The notes beneath the pieces were generated by a model. That model searched no databases and had not been told where the DNA came from. It was given only the letters and a program-made list of their open reading frames with translations. From Phaeotremella fagi (Eukaryota; Basidiomycota; Tremellomycetes; Tremellales; Phaeotremellaceae): a DNA stretch of 64,000 bases. This document shows, in pieces, positions 49,416 through 61,574 of the stretch. The DNA lies in NCBI GenBank assembly GCA_001599715.1, contig BCHU01000005.1, forward strand, positions 930,001-994,000, in the 5' to 3' direction. Numbering within the stretch: position 1 is the stretch's first letter; the number at the start of each line of letters is the position of its first letter. The translations under genes and the position numbers were made by a program.

Positions 49416-50575
49416 TCACTCGTCTTTCTTCAACAACAAGATAGCACTCCCATCCCCATCCCCTTCTTCTACCTCGTCTTCATGATAAGTATGAAAACCG
49501 TGCGATGATGAGATATGGCCAAGTCGACGTCGAACTCTTGGTGAAGTTTGAAGAGACCCTATCGGAGGAGTCTTGACATCGTCGTCTTTGGTGAGAATTT
49601 CCGGCGTGATAGATTTTTGGAGTGATAACTGTCAACAATGAATTAGTCAATTCATACAATACTAACTGAAATAACTCTCAGTCTCGATGACGACCAACTC
49701 ACTTTATCTTTTTCCAACGCAATCAATTCATCAGATGGGCCAAAAAATGGACCAAACTCGAGATAATTCATATCAAACACTCTATCTTTGACATCATCAA
49801 AATCGGTCAACAGATACAAAAAGTCGAAACCACGATCACGTATCTGATCCACTAATTGAAGGGCGGCTGTGGTCTTTGGTAAAGCTCGAAGTTCAGGTGA
49901 GCTAAAATCTTCACGGAGGGCGGTGTGTGATTCCAAATCAATCGGTTCAATATTTCTCCAAGGTTTTGGAAGAACCCCGTTGATTTCAGCTTCGTTCATG
50001 GCACTGATAAAAGAGCCAACGACAGCTTGAGGGTTCTTGTAAGCTCTAAAGTGGATATCAACAAGGAATGAACGTACAAAAATGATCGGTGGCCTGGATT
50101 ATACGTTAGCTGAAGTTTCCAGATGGTAGTGATGGATACTCGCCATCTCGTGGATAAGATCCATCCCGTTTCGTCTTTCAACTGGCAAGGTCGAACAGAA
50201 ATGGGTGTACCTCAATGTAGTAGTAACACACTGCCTGGTCAGAAGACTATGAGCGCGAATGAGCTCGCTTCTAGTGATCTGCGAAAATTAACATCAAAGT
50301 TAGTATTTCTTCGGACGTCAAGTATGTCAACCATCAATTCATTTCTCGATGACGTGACTTACTTCAAATGTCTTGTCAGCGAATGACCATTTGAAAGATA
50401 GGAAAAATAATTGTCTCTTTCCGAAAAACGACAATAGAGTTCGATCGAGAACGACGTAAGAACATTGGAGCCTGAATAGAAGTTGAAGATTGGAAGATTT
50501 GACGGTAGGGGGAACTTTGTCAACGAAGGCGATCGATTGAGAACAGGGGAAGTCCGTCTCTGACATCAGAGTCAT
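49416..50575 (-). CDS. Orphan paralogous family protein, copy B
   Basis: Third copy, closer to copy 1 than to copy A. The start at 50575 gives MTLMSETDFPCSQSIAFVDKVPP, the same spacing as copy 1; an in-frame ATG at 50611 would add 12 residues. Shared blocks are CSYVVLDRTLLSFFGK, FFLSFKWSFADKTFE, ITRSELIRAHS, ISAMNEAEING, EDFSSPELRALPKTTAALQL, DFDDVKDRVFDM and EFGPFFGPSDELIALE. The last exon (LSLQKSITPEI...) is entered by a GTGAGT...GACAG intron and ends AILLLKKDE. The exon-2 to exon-3 join (about 50070-50150) is not settled. It is divergent from the giant gene at 50954. Confidence 0.72.
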
Positions 50576-50917
50576 ACTGTATATGTTCTGTCTTGCGTGA
50601 GATGTGAACATGTGAGTATTTACATTTCACTCCTTGTCACGCCACAACGTTGAATGTGTAGGTTGTTGTTACGTAATATTCGTCACCAATGAATTAGAAA
50701 TAGGCGTGCATCAACCTTTAGGTGGTTGCTTTCTTGCTCGCCTAATCCAACACCATAACATCTTACACTGTTGATATACTTCATATCAAGAACTAAAGAA
50801 AGTAAAGAAACCAAGCCAAGGATAAGGACCTAGATCAACGAACAGATCAGATAGATGAAGGGTCGAAGAGGAAAGAAAATTATTCTAAATGCTCATGCTG
50901 AGCATAAATAAGGGATA

Positions 50918-50953
<36 letters not shown>
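50576..50953. promoter_or_regulatory. Divergent promoter, orphan copy B and giant gene
   Basis: The 378 bases contain TAGGCGTGC at 50701-50709, an element also found in three other promoters. The leader of the giant gene is purine-rich and ends in the hexanucleotide repeat listed next. The interval is partly homologous to 48790-49115, as expected from the tandem duplication. Confidence 0.45.
50918..50953 (+). repeat. AACGAC hexanucleotide microsatellite at the start codon
   Basis: Six perfect tandem copies of AACGAC occupy 50918-50953 and touch the ATG at 50954. The remnant at 49102-49115 has two copies only, so the array grew or shrank after the duplication. It lies in the 5' leader, where length changes would alter the distance to the start but not the protein. 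Confidence 0.85.
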
Positions 50954-50954
<1 letters not shown>

Positions 50955-53900
50955 TGCCAGGTCAAGATTCAGATTCTTCCGCAATAATTCAGTCTCCCGC
51001 TACTTCTACTTCACCCAGGGCTCGTCCACAAGGAAGAAGGGTACCGTCAGGAGCTAGACCAGCTCCGTTACCATTACGACCTCATGATCATGACTATTCT
51101 CCTTCATCATCTCGTCAAACATCGGCGGTTCATCCCAAAACGAACGATTCGACGTCACGCTCGCAAGCTCCATTCCCTTCCCCCCAAGAAGCTGTAGCTA
51201 GTTCGAGTACGAGTACACCTCTTGATGCTTTGATTGATACGGAACATGATTTCACCGTTAGTCCGGAAGGCTCTCCGAGTCTTCAGCGAACCTTTCCTCC
51301 GAGTCCTAAAGATGGTTCACAAACCGCACCTTCGTCACGACCAGGGACACCGAATTCGTTTATTGTACCTCGCTCCTCAACTCCAACTGTGACTTCCCCC
51401 ATCACGAAATCTAAACCTAAACCTTCACGCCTGGTAACCACGAACTTGACTACTTCAAATGCTACGTCTCCAATCAAAGCTATTTCACCGGGTCTGAAAC
51501 ACTGGCAACAAGTTCGAGCGGCAGTTTTAGCACCAACACCTCACGAAGAAAGACCTTTATCGACGTTTACCCAGTATTCTGGAAAATCAGGTCAAACGTT
51601 TGGCAGTAGCAGTGGGGGAGTTAAAAAATTGGGGATAGTCTCCAAAGCAGCAGGTAGATTTGGTTTCAGACATGCAGCAGAGAATGTGATGGGATTAGAC
51701 GAACGTCGAAAATCGAATTACGGTTTCATCGGCGATTTCGGTATTGGACTTTCCAAAGAGGAACAAGAAGAGATAGCTAGAGAACGTCGTAAATTTGCTA
51801 GAGATATCAAAAATTGTTTGGACGCTTGTGCGACTGAAGAATCGTTAAGAAGGTTATGGAGGACGGGACACGAAAAAACTCGGATGAATCAGGTTACATT
51901 CATCGATAAATCAGTACATAACGGTGTTGGTGGTAATCATGGACTTGGGTCCGGATCAGTACATACATCACAACACAAAATAACGTTCGATCCGAACTTC
52001 TCAGCTTTCGCTCCTCTACTAACGGAAATTCATAATCATCTTCCATCTGCTCGGTCGAAGAAATTGTGGTCTAGGACTTTCCCTCATCATTCAGCTATCT
52101 TGGCGGAATTGGGCGTAGCTTTTTTACCTGATAACACTTCAACTGATGGGGAACGACAGCAGGCTTTGGAGGTTTTTGGTGCTGTTGTCAGGAATTGGGG
52201 GGCTGATAGTCCGGAGGATGAACTTGAGCGTTGGTTATGGCTGTGTAGAGCTTTACTTTGTGACGATCGACAATTGAGAGTGAGTTATTCAAAGATCAGA
52301 AGAGAAGTTCTCTCACTGATCGGTTTTCAGAATCGAGGCTTCACCCTCTTATCTAGCTTTCTTCATTACGATCCCTCCCTCCCTCATGGTTCCGATAGAC
52401 CATCGTCTGCTCAAGCCTTTCAATCCCTTTCCATCGCGTTATTACGATTATTGTACGCGCTGGAAACCTCTAGTTCACCATCGCAAGATCATCTTCGTGC
52501 TGTCAACGAATTTTTAATGGATCTAGCTCAAGGCGATATCATCGAAGTTGATGCTCATACCCTTCAAAATATACACGGTCCGGATGTTGCTGGATCATTT
52601 GATCATGGAGGGATCGAAAATGAACTTTTATGGACTGCGGCTTCCAAGTGTCTCGATAATTCTCGTATGGCTATTTGGTTACTGAATGAGGAGGGTAGCA
52701 TCTTAAAAGTATGCCCCGTATCTAAAAAAGCAACTGACATTTTAGCGTTATTATCCCACTCCAATCCTTCACGCAACTCCACCACTCATCCTAGTATTAC
52801 GTGGTCACTCCATCGCTGTATTTCTAGATACAGTCATATTACTCATCAACCGTCCGGAAACTTCTACGGATCTCATTTCTGCAATATGGAATATCTCGCG
52901 AGACACCATCATACCCGAAGCTCTTCACCTACCAAATCTCAGTGAATCGGTCATGCATCGAGTTGGAGCGTTTTTAATGAACATGGAACTTTTACAGCAT
53001 AATGGTATCGATCTTCAAACAGATATTGACGAAGATGATCTAAATCCTTTCAAGATACGTATCAAGAACGTAACACCTAAAATCACTGATCATCGGACCA
53101 CGTTGATCTCGCTATTGAATGAAGCCGGCTGGAAAGAAGCTGTTCAAGGTGCAGCCAAGGAGATTGTACGTTACTTACGGGAGTCCAACTAACCTGGACA
53201 GATTCTGACTGCTAATCTCGGAAATGTGCTGGCCATGTTGAAATGGTTTTTTGCCAATCAACAGTTTTCTCAGCTGGCCAAAACTGCTCTTCAATCTCTG
53301 TGGACTGTGAGTTACTGTTTTGTTGTAGCATTATTCATGGGCTCAACGAACGATTAGCGATTGGCATCTAATCAAAATCCAAACTCCGTTCACCTCAAGA
53401 TCTTCCTCTTGTGGTTGATGAAATCCAATCCTCAACTGTTCTACAAACCAGTCTTCAATCTAGCTGCCTCAACCACCCCTAAAACACTTGAAACACATTG
53501 TAAAATCGTGCAATCAATCACGTCCATCATTACACCAGAAATCTTTTGGACCCAAGCAGATCCTCAAATGATCATGATCGTTCTTATGGGCGATGTTTCA
53601 CCTAAACAAGCTAAAGGAAAGGGTAAAGAGGGAGTTCGAGACGTAGTGAACGTCAAACTCGGAAGATATTGTGTTTTGATAGAGTTGATCTTGGCTTTTA
53701 AGACTGTTAGAGAATCTGCTGGGTCCGGGAGTCGTTTGAGAATTTTTGTTGAAGCTGTGGAAACTAGGTTGGGAGTTTTGCTGGATGCAGAGGTAAGTTT
53801 GTCATGAGCAATCAATCAGATCTGACGACTTTGCAGGAAAAGGAATCTGATCTACCCAATTGGTACAAAACATTGATATGCTCGTTATTTTTCACAATAC

Positions 53901-56900
53901 GATCAAAGACTCTATCCATAAAACGGTAAGTTCTGCTATACGAAATGTACTAATATATTAAGTGCATCTTGGATGAAAATTGTCGTTCAATGGGCCTTCA
54001 CACTCGATGGCAAGGATCCAGAGGAACAATTGATTTCGAGTTTATCGGCGGTCTACAAGGATTCTGTCAACGATGAGAATCGCAAGATTCTCAGTCAAGA
54101 GCTGTTTAACCAATCCATTTCTCGAATCTTGCCTTCACTCCTTGTTCTTATTCAAGCTGGTTTGAATCCTGAGGAATGGACTGAACTCTTACCCGCACTT
54201 TGGTATCGATGCGGAATTTCAGATGAATCCTTTGAATCTGTAGGTTGGATTGTAATATACATTTCACTTTGACTGACTGGATCAGAATACCTTTTTATTT
54301 CTCAAATGCTGTGAACTGATTCCTGATCGAGTACGAGCCATTGTGCTGAGTGATTTGACTAGGTTCGTTCAAGTGTATAACCTATAGCTGACATCAGTTC
54401 ATCCGCCTCTGCTCGTAGTCTCGCTATTCGTAAAATTGCCAAAATCTATGGATGGCGATATCAGATATTGTCTCAACAGACCATCTCTGATCGTAGAGGA
54501 CCAATCTTTCAATTCCCTGCCCGAACACTCGAATATGTGGTTACCGAAATCGGTTCACCAATTTGGGTGAAACCTCATGACATGAAAGATGCGGCTTTAC
54601 AAAAATTCGGTCAGACCCTACCTTTTGAATTACGTCAACGTTTATTGGATTTAGGCTGGAGTAAGGATGAAGACATGTCTATTGAGAAGGACTGGGAGAA
54701 AACTCCCATAACTATACTGCCTAGCTTACAGATTGATTCATCAACGACGGCGGATAGACCACCTTCACCTGCAAAATCTCTCATGAGAAGAGCATCTAGT
54801 GGATCTGGCCATTCGTTATCTGGGAAACGTCGCCGAGCTATCGTGGCTCCTTGTCTTATTGGTTTGGCCCATGAACAAGCTATATTACTTTCTACAGATC
54901 AGAGCGAAATCCTAACGGCTACCTCTCGGGACTTGGTTATTCTATTACAAAGGAACGATCATCAAGCTTTCCTTCGGCCTTTCACTGAATCAATCTCGGA
55001 GGATTTTGTTCTAGCTTTAACAAAACTCAATAGTGTTTCTTCAACATTGTCACCAGGCTTCGCTTACTCTTCCTTGAACACTTTAGTTGGTTACTTGAAA
55101 ACTATACTTCGATCTCAAATGGCTTACGAATTCCATGCTGCTGCTTTGACCAGTATTGCGGGATTGATCACTTCAGTTAGCGAAATGTCGTTAAGGGATA
55201 TCAGAAAGAATAAAGCTGAACATGTCGTTTTACCTGCCTCAATTCACGAAGAAGAAGGTGGATTCAAACTTCATCCTCCATGGCGCGAAAATCAATTAGA
55301 CATCCAAACAGCTCAATTAATGATTTTGGCTCAGATCATTACGGTAAATCCAAGGGAGGTTTATTCGATTAAAAAAATGTTGTCAAACCTTCAAATTCAA
55401 TCCTCGCTGTATCATTTACCATTTTGTCGAGCTTGGTTGATCTTGATCGTCAAACTGTTCAGTTCAATGAATAGAAACTATAACGACCGATCCGAACTTC
55501 GTCATTTCTTACAAAACATCGCTGCCATTCTCAAACTTCATGGTACGAATGATATACTTATTACAACACATGCTATGAGGGTTTTTATTCTTTGTTCAGC
55601 CAGGTTCAGAAGGTTGTTCACTTCAATGGGATTCTCGACAGTCATGAGATCAATTTATGAAACTTATTCCCAAGGTAATTCAGCTATTCGAGATTGTATC
55701 GAGTATTGTGGGAGAAGTTTCTATCGAATTCATCAAGATTCGTACGTGTATCAAACATGCGCCGTTATCGCTGAAGGTATATACGACGCTTCATCGGTTT
55801 ATGATTTTTTGGCTAGTTTATCGAGTGGGAATACTACAATGTCAGGCGTAGCCTCTGGAATCAAAGGCTTGAATGATTCTGAAGAAATCGAAGCTTTGGT
55901 AGCGATGATCAATCGACCTGAAATCGCGCTGTCAGAAATCGGTACAGCAGCTGCTGAACGTCAAGCTAGTAAAATCGCATCGGTCAACTTGGAAGATAAC
56001 ATTTTCTCACGCGAGAACATTGTCCGACTCTTTGTTACCGTTATAGCATCGAATCCGTCGACGAAAAGGTCAATCAATTTCTTGAAACTTTTTACAGCTC
56101 TTGTTCCTCATTTCAAGGATAACGCTAGTAAAGAAATCTTAAGAGAGAGCGTTGAAGCACTGGGAAACGTTATTCTAAAAGGTAAAATCGGTGATGATTC
56201 TTCAATGTTGGCTTTTGATCCTGGTTCAGGTGATTTAAGTTCAGATTGGACCGGTGCCAGAAAAGAATATATCTTTTTGGTTGAATCTTTCGCTCTTTCA
56301 GGTGGTCAGCTTAGTTCTTCGGCTACTAAAAAAACTCTTGAAATAGTCGTTGATCTGCTTCGACGTAATCCAGAATCTGTCGGTCCAGCGGCTGCGAACA
56401 TTTTGCGTCAACTCGCCAAAACCCATTTAGCTTCGTCGAAATCGTTAACGTTTCTTAAAGATATTTCAAGTCTTTTCAAACAATTTTTAAACGTTGTCGA
56501 TTTTTCTGGTCTACTCGATTCAATCACTTTGATGATCAGACAATCAAATTTCGTTCTTGACGGTGAAACCACCTGGGTAATTGTTTACGATTACATCGAT
56601 CCAGCTGTTTCAATGTTAGCTGCTGCCTCTGAAGATCACATGGCTTTTATGGTACCACTGAGATCGTCTATCGTACGGTTGATGTCTACAGCTGTTTTCC
56701 TCGATAACGACGCTTTAGGCGCTCTGGAACGACATCCTCCAACTGCCGGTCTGATGGCTAGTTTGGTTTTACCTTTGGTTATGATTCTGGAAAAACCAAT
56801 CGAGATTCATGTCGATTCAAAATTCTCAAATCTTTGGATAAGGATTTTACGCTATGTAACTCGTCAACCATTTCCTCTTCGTTTTGGTCGTCAACATCAT

Positions 56901-58167
56901 CATCGGATGAATCCTATATCTTTGGCTGCGTTTTCAGTTTTGGGAGTACAGATTATTAAGATCATTGCGTTGAGGTCACCTGAAAGTTTATCTGGTGTTA
57001 AAGGTCTTTGGACTTTTGTTGGGAATCATCTTCTGAATATCATCAAGGATGGTGATGGAAGATTTGTTCAGGGTTCAGCTAATCCACGTATTGTCGATTG
57101 GATTATGTGGTCGTTATTCGAATTATTCTCTCTTCATCGTTCACCACTTCAGATTTTGTTTCGAGTTAAAATCCAAACCATTTTAGCTATCATTCATAAA
57201 GATACGATATCTTCTAGACCCTCGTCACCGGGTTTAGGTAATGGAAATGGAAATCGTTCTAGGATGTCGTCAATGCCGCAAGCTTTTTCTGGTCGTGCGA
57301 GGTTACATTCTAGAGCACCATCTTTTGGTTTCCATAATCGTTCACTATCAAACACCAGTCCAACACCTGATGAACACGGCCGTAACACCTCTGGACATAA
57401 TAGAATGCCAAGTCAACATCTTTCACCAGTTCTTGGTCATCATACTCGGATGCCTAGTCATGGTCAGCAGAACTTGGGTGTGGGTGTTAACAGTGGTCAA
57501 CAACTATCTCGACCGTCGTTCAGTGATTTATCAGCTCGAAGAGCTTCGAGACCAGTCTTTGAAGTGTTCCCATCGAAGAACGACGGTGAAATCAATAAAT
57601 ATCGTTTCCCGTCTTCATCACCTGCAAGATCACTCGGTGGTGAGAAAGGTGCAATCGTGCATCTACTCGGTGCACCGTCCCAAGTTTTATCAGCTACTTC
57701 AAGTGGATTCCCTACTCTTTCACCGGGGAAGGTGGTGAATGTATATCACAATGAGGGGAACGCTCTTGAGACGGTGTTGAAAGACCTTGAATTGAGTAAT
57801 AGTGTTTTGGTTGATTCGACTAGAAGAGGTGTTAAGAAAGTTCAAATGGTGTTTGGGTATGAGGTTGAGATTGATGATGATGATGAACCTGTACGGACGT
57901 TATCTGTACATGACGCTTTGGTGAGTGGTCAATGCTTTTCGCCGTTTCGTATGTGAAGTAACCACGACGTTTTAGCATGTCATTGCGGAACAAACTAAGA
58001 TCTTTGTTGAAGAGGAATTCAAGGAGATCTTCAATCCTTCTATCAAGGTTATGAAGAATATCGAAAGGAGACCTACGATAGTTGATGAAAAGAATGATGG
58101 GGTGGAGGGGGAAGGGGATGAGAGTGGATACAGTCTTGATATCAGATTGGATGGAGGAGAGGATTAA
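50954..58167 (+). CDS. Giant helical-repeat protein, possibly UNC80- or furry-like
   Basis: About 2270 residues. The first 230 are Ser/Pro-rich and disordered (MPGQDSDSS...). From LKHWQQVRAAVLAP on, most of the protein is alpha-helical repeat-like sequence, for example HLKIFLLWLMKSNPQLFYKP, MTLASNQNPN and LNTLVGYLKTILRSQMAYEFH, with SSLYHLPFCRAWLILIVKLF and NIAAILKLHG later. A second low-complexity block (about 57200-57640) precedes a conserved end (EEEFKEIF). I recall basidiomycete relatives labelled UNC80, but I cannot confirm it, and Mor2/furry is an alternative. Introns are few and short: a 37-nt one at 52709-52745 is proven by frame, a stop-free 51-nt one at 52280-52330 is likely. The stop is at 58165-58167. 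Confidence 0.8.
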
Positions 58168-58577
58168 GGATTTGATTTGGTTCTTCGATAATTACACTAA
58201 CTACCTTGCACTTTTATACCCATGTATAGTTACGAGTACTGTCTGTACATACGAGGGTTGTAGGACACTTAACGCCTATCTGACAGGATATGCAAGAGAC
58301 GTCTCTGATACAGGCGCGCGTACAACACTGAATAGGCGCGCCGGACTTACGGGCGGATCTCCATTTACTCCTTAGTAATCTCTCTCAGACTTTACTCGAC
58401 CCCCTCTTGGAATTGCGTAATCAGTACTGTAGCAGCATCAAAAATAAGTAGTCAGGTCAAGTCAAAACAAAACAATCAATCTATTAGAACAGAGACAAAA
58501 AGAGAAGAGAAGGATAGAGAAGAGAACAGCATAGACAATCACAACACAACCTCCCAACCAACTCCCCCACCTTGAAA
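58168..58577. promoter_or_regulatory. RIB1 upstream region
   Basis: The 410 bases between tandem genes carry CAGGCGCGC (58311-58319) and TAGGCGCGC (58333-58341), 22 bases apart. An AAGAGA-rich purine stretch (about 58495-58545) precedes the start. No ORF is credible here. Confidence 0.45.
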
Positions 58578-60826
58578 ATGCCTTCAATCCTCCCCTCCCG
58601 TAACAACCACAACCAACCGACTCAAGGCGATTTGGATCTCTTGAACCTCTTGACTTCAGATACAGCGTCTCTAGGTCCTTTATCAGAGAAACCCACTTCC
58701 GTCTCCACGACGACAGCGACGTCGACTTCGTCGCCGCCGACGCACAAGAAAAAAGTGTTACCACGCCGTGATAGTCCTCTGGATCCACTTTTGATTTCTG
58801 CCGTTTTGGCTGGATCTGGACCTATGACCAGACATCATTTCGGACATGGTCCTGGTAAGTCAACTCTTCTCTCTTAACTATTTAGTTTTGTTAATGTAGA
58901 GTATTAGCTCGACCAGGGGCTTATGCGAATTGCGACAACTCCAGACCTTCTTCACCTAGTCGACAACCTCTGCCTTCGACTGTTGTTATGAAAAGTATCC
59001 AGGCTCCTCGAAGTGAGAGATTAAGGATGGAAGAGGAAGAACGGGGTCGGATGGGTTTGAGAGATGATGTTACTTTGACTACTGATGCTATACCAATCCC
59101 ATCTTCTTCACAACTATCGACGTCACCTTTATCTCGATCTTTTGGAAAATCGTATACGTCTCCCTCTAATTTATCAATTGGTTCACCAGATAATCATCGA
59201 CCTAAAAGAAGAATGTCTATTGATCCTGGACCAATCTCTGCGACTTTACAAATAACATCACCTATTTCAGCTGTGGCTACTACTTCAAGTCTACCAGCTA
59301 CACTCTTACCTCCACCACCGAATATGACTTCAACCACCAGACCAAGAGTTAGATGTATGGCTCGAACAAGAGTTCCTACACCCCACGGAGAAGTTTTTTT
59401 ACATCTCTACCACAACGATCGAGATAACAAAGAACATCTTGCTTTGGTCATTGATCCTATTCAGTTGTCTTCTGATGTAAGGTCAAAAGCTCCTAGGGGC
59501 AGACGTGAAATTCGATCAAAGAGTTTAGACGAAATTTGGAGAGAGGGGGAAACGGATATGGAGAGAGTCGTTCGGGGTGCTTATGTTGGTAGATTAGGTC
59601 CTGGGGGTGAAAATCAGGCTAGTCAACCTCAACCTCAACATCGTCATTCAGGCAACAGTTTTACTGGGATACCGGAGGAGAAAGATGTTCTTGATGATAT
59701 GGAAATTGGGGAGCTAGAGGATGAAGATCAGTTCGAAGAGGATATTTTACCTTTGGTCAGGATCCATTCGGAATGTTTCACTGGTGAAACGATCGGTTCG
59801 ATGAGATGCGATTGTGGTGAACAACTTGATGAAGCTTTAAGATTGATCGCTCAATATCAACCGGTACCTTCAAAAATTCCACCAAACACAGCTGTAACTG
59901 TAAACCCAACTGGGGAAATCGCTACGTTACCAACACCGAATTCATCGAGGTCACCCTCACCTTCGACACCGATTACTTCAGCAACGATTTCGCCGAATAA
60001 TAAAAAATTGGTACCAGGAAGAGGAGTTGTGATCTACATGAGACAGGAGGGACGTGGGATTGGGTTACTTGAAAAAATTCGAGCGTACAATTTACAAGAT
60101 CTTGGTCATGACACTGTAACGGCGAATTTAATGCTTGGACATGGAGCTGATGAAAGGAAATACAACGTTGCCGCTGAAATCTTACGTGATCTTGGTTTAG
60201 GTGGTGAAGATGAAGATGGGAACAATATATCTTCAGAGGGGATAAGATTGTTAACTAACAATCCGGAGAAGGTTGAGGGTATGGCTAAAGAGAATATCAG
60301 GATTCAGCAGAGGGTAGGAATGGTTCCTAGAGATTGGCAGTGTAACCATGATCGTGGTCATGGTCATGATCATGATCATGATCGGGAACTTGGACATGGA
60401 GTTGACGAGGATGAAGAGAAAGAATATGAAGATTGGAGAATTCGACGAGCTGGAGTTGGGATGATTGGGGCTGGGGTTACTGCTGGACCTGAATTGGATA
60501 AATATATTAGAACAAAGATTTCAAGGATGGGACATTGTGAGTTTGATCTTTCTTTCTTGGTGTTGTGTGGTTTTCCGGTTCTCGGCCGTAGGGTGGAGGA
60601 GTGATCGAAATGGGTCTCTCCTTGGATCATATCGGTGATCCGGTTTAAGAGGGAGTGAGATTGTGGTTGTTGTGTTTTACATTTTCTCACGCATTCACAA
60701 AGGTACCGTTACTGACGCTGTTGCTTTGAACTTACCAGTAATTGATTTACCTGATCGATCTTAGCGCGAGTACATGTGGATCCGTATGAGGAGGAGGTGG
60801 TGGCCGTGAGGGATACAGTGATTTGA
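58578..60826 (+). CDS. RIB1: GTP cyclohydrolase II
   Basis: Rib1 catalyses the first step of riboflavin synthesis, GTP to a diaminopyrimidine phosphate, formate and pyrophosphate. The start at 58578 gives [14 protein letters not shown]; an upstream TTG is not a start. A disordered N-terminal extension of about 240 residues precedes [18 protein letters not shown] and DNKEHLALV. The zinc site is [19 protein letters not shown] (about 59765-59820), with the three Cys. [21 protein letters not shown] is the catalytic loop and [12 protein letters not shown] closes the domain. Two inserts are low-complexity; a His/Asp-rich stretch ([15 protein letters not shown], about 60355-60400) follows. The last exon ([13 protein letters not shown]) is reached by a long intron (about 60539-60763), giving the stop at 60826. 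Confidence 0.92.
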
Positions 60827-61574
60827 GATCTGACATTTGTATTGGATAGGCTATAACATAATATTACTTCTTAATCATAAGCATGCATTTGTTTTCATTA
60901 CTATGCGATGGGTAGTCATGCATAGCGCTCAACTTGTACTTACAACACAATAATGTTCTTGAGTAAGTAGTGGTGACGACTTTCTAGTTTCGAGTTTCTT
61001 GGCCGAGATCGGCAGCGAGATTACAGGTAAGAATGAGATTACAACTACAATCTGACCAAGTTACCAGTTACAACATTCCTTCTTTCTTTCTTGTTGCCTT
61101 CTTTTCATCCCCTAAATACCTCCGAGGTAGTCAAGTTCCAAGTCACTGTACTTCTTAGTTACTGAGTTAATATTCCTATACAATGGACGGCTAAATCTCC
61201 ATTTTAAAGTTAGAACACAACCAGGATATACGACAGTAGATACAAGTAGCTTACTCTTATTTACTAAGCCCGTGGCCGAGTTGTACTTGTTCAACTGCAA
61301 CTGAGTTATCATTCATACTTATACTCAAGCTCTATTGTTCTTCTTCCTCCGCTCTCTTCCCCTTGGTCTCCTCCTTTCAATCAAAATCCCACCAATAGAT
61401 CAAACCAGATCAGATTCAGATCAGTTGATCGAATCCAACCCCCTTGGGACCGTGATTGGTAACCAAATCTGATCTAGAATTGTGTCCGAGGAAATCAATC
61501 AAATCAAACAGTCAAACAACACAACACAACCACAAACAAATCTCTTCATCTACATCTATCTCATATCATAAACA
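60827..61574. other. Intergenic region before the F-box-like gene
   Basis: The 748 bases hold the RIB1 3' end and the promoter and leader of the last gene, including a pyrimidine-rich tract at about 61320-61400 and a CAACACAACACAACCACAA stretch at about 61517. No gene, repeat array or RNA gene is evident. Confidence 0.4.
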
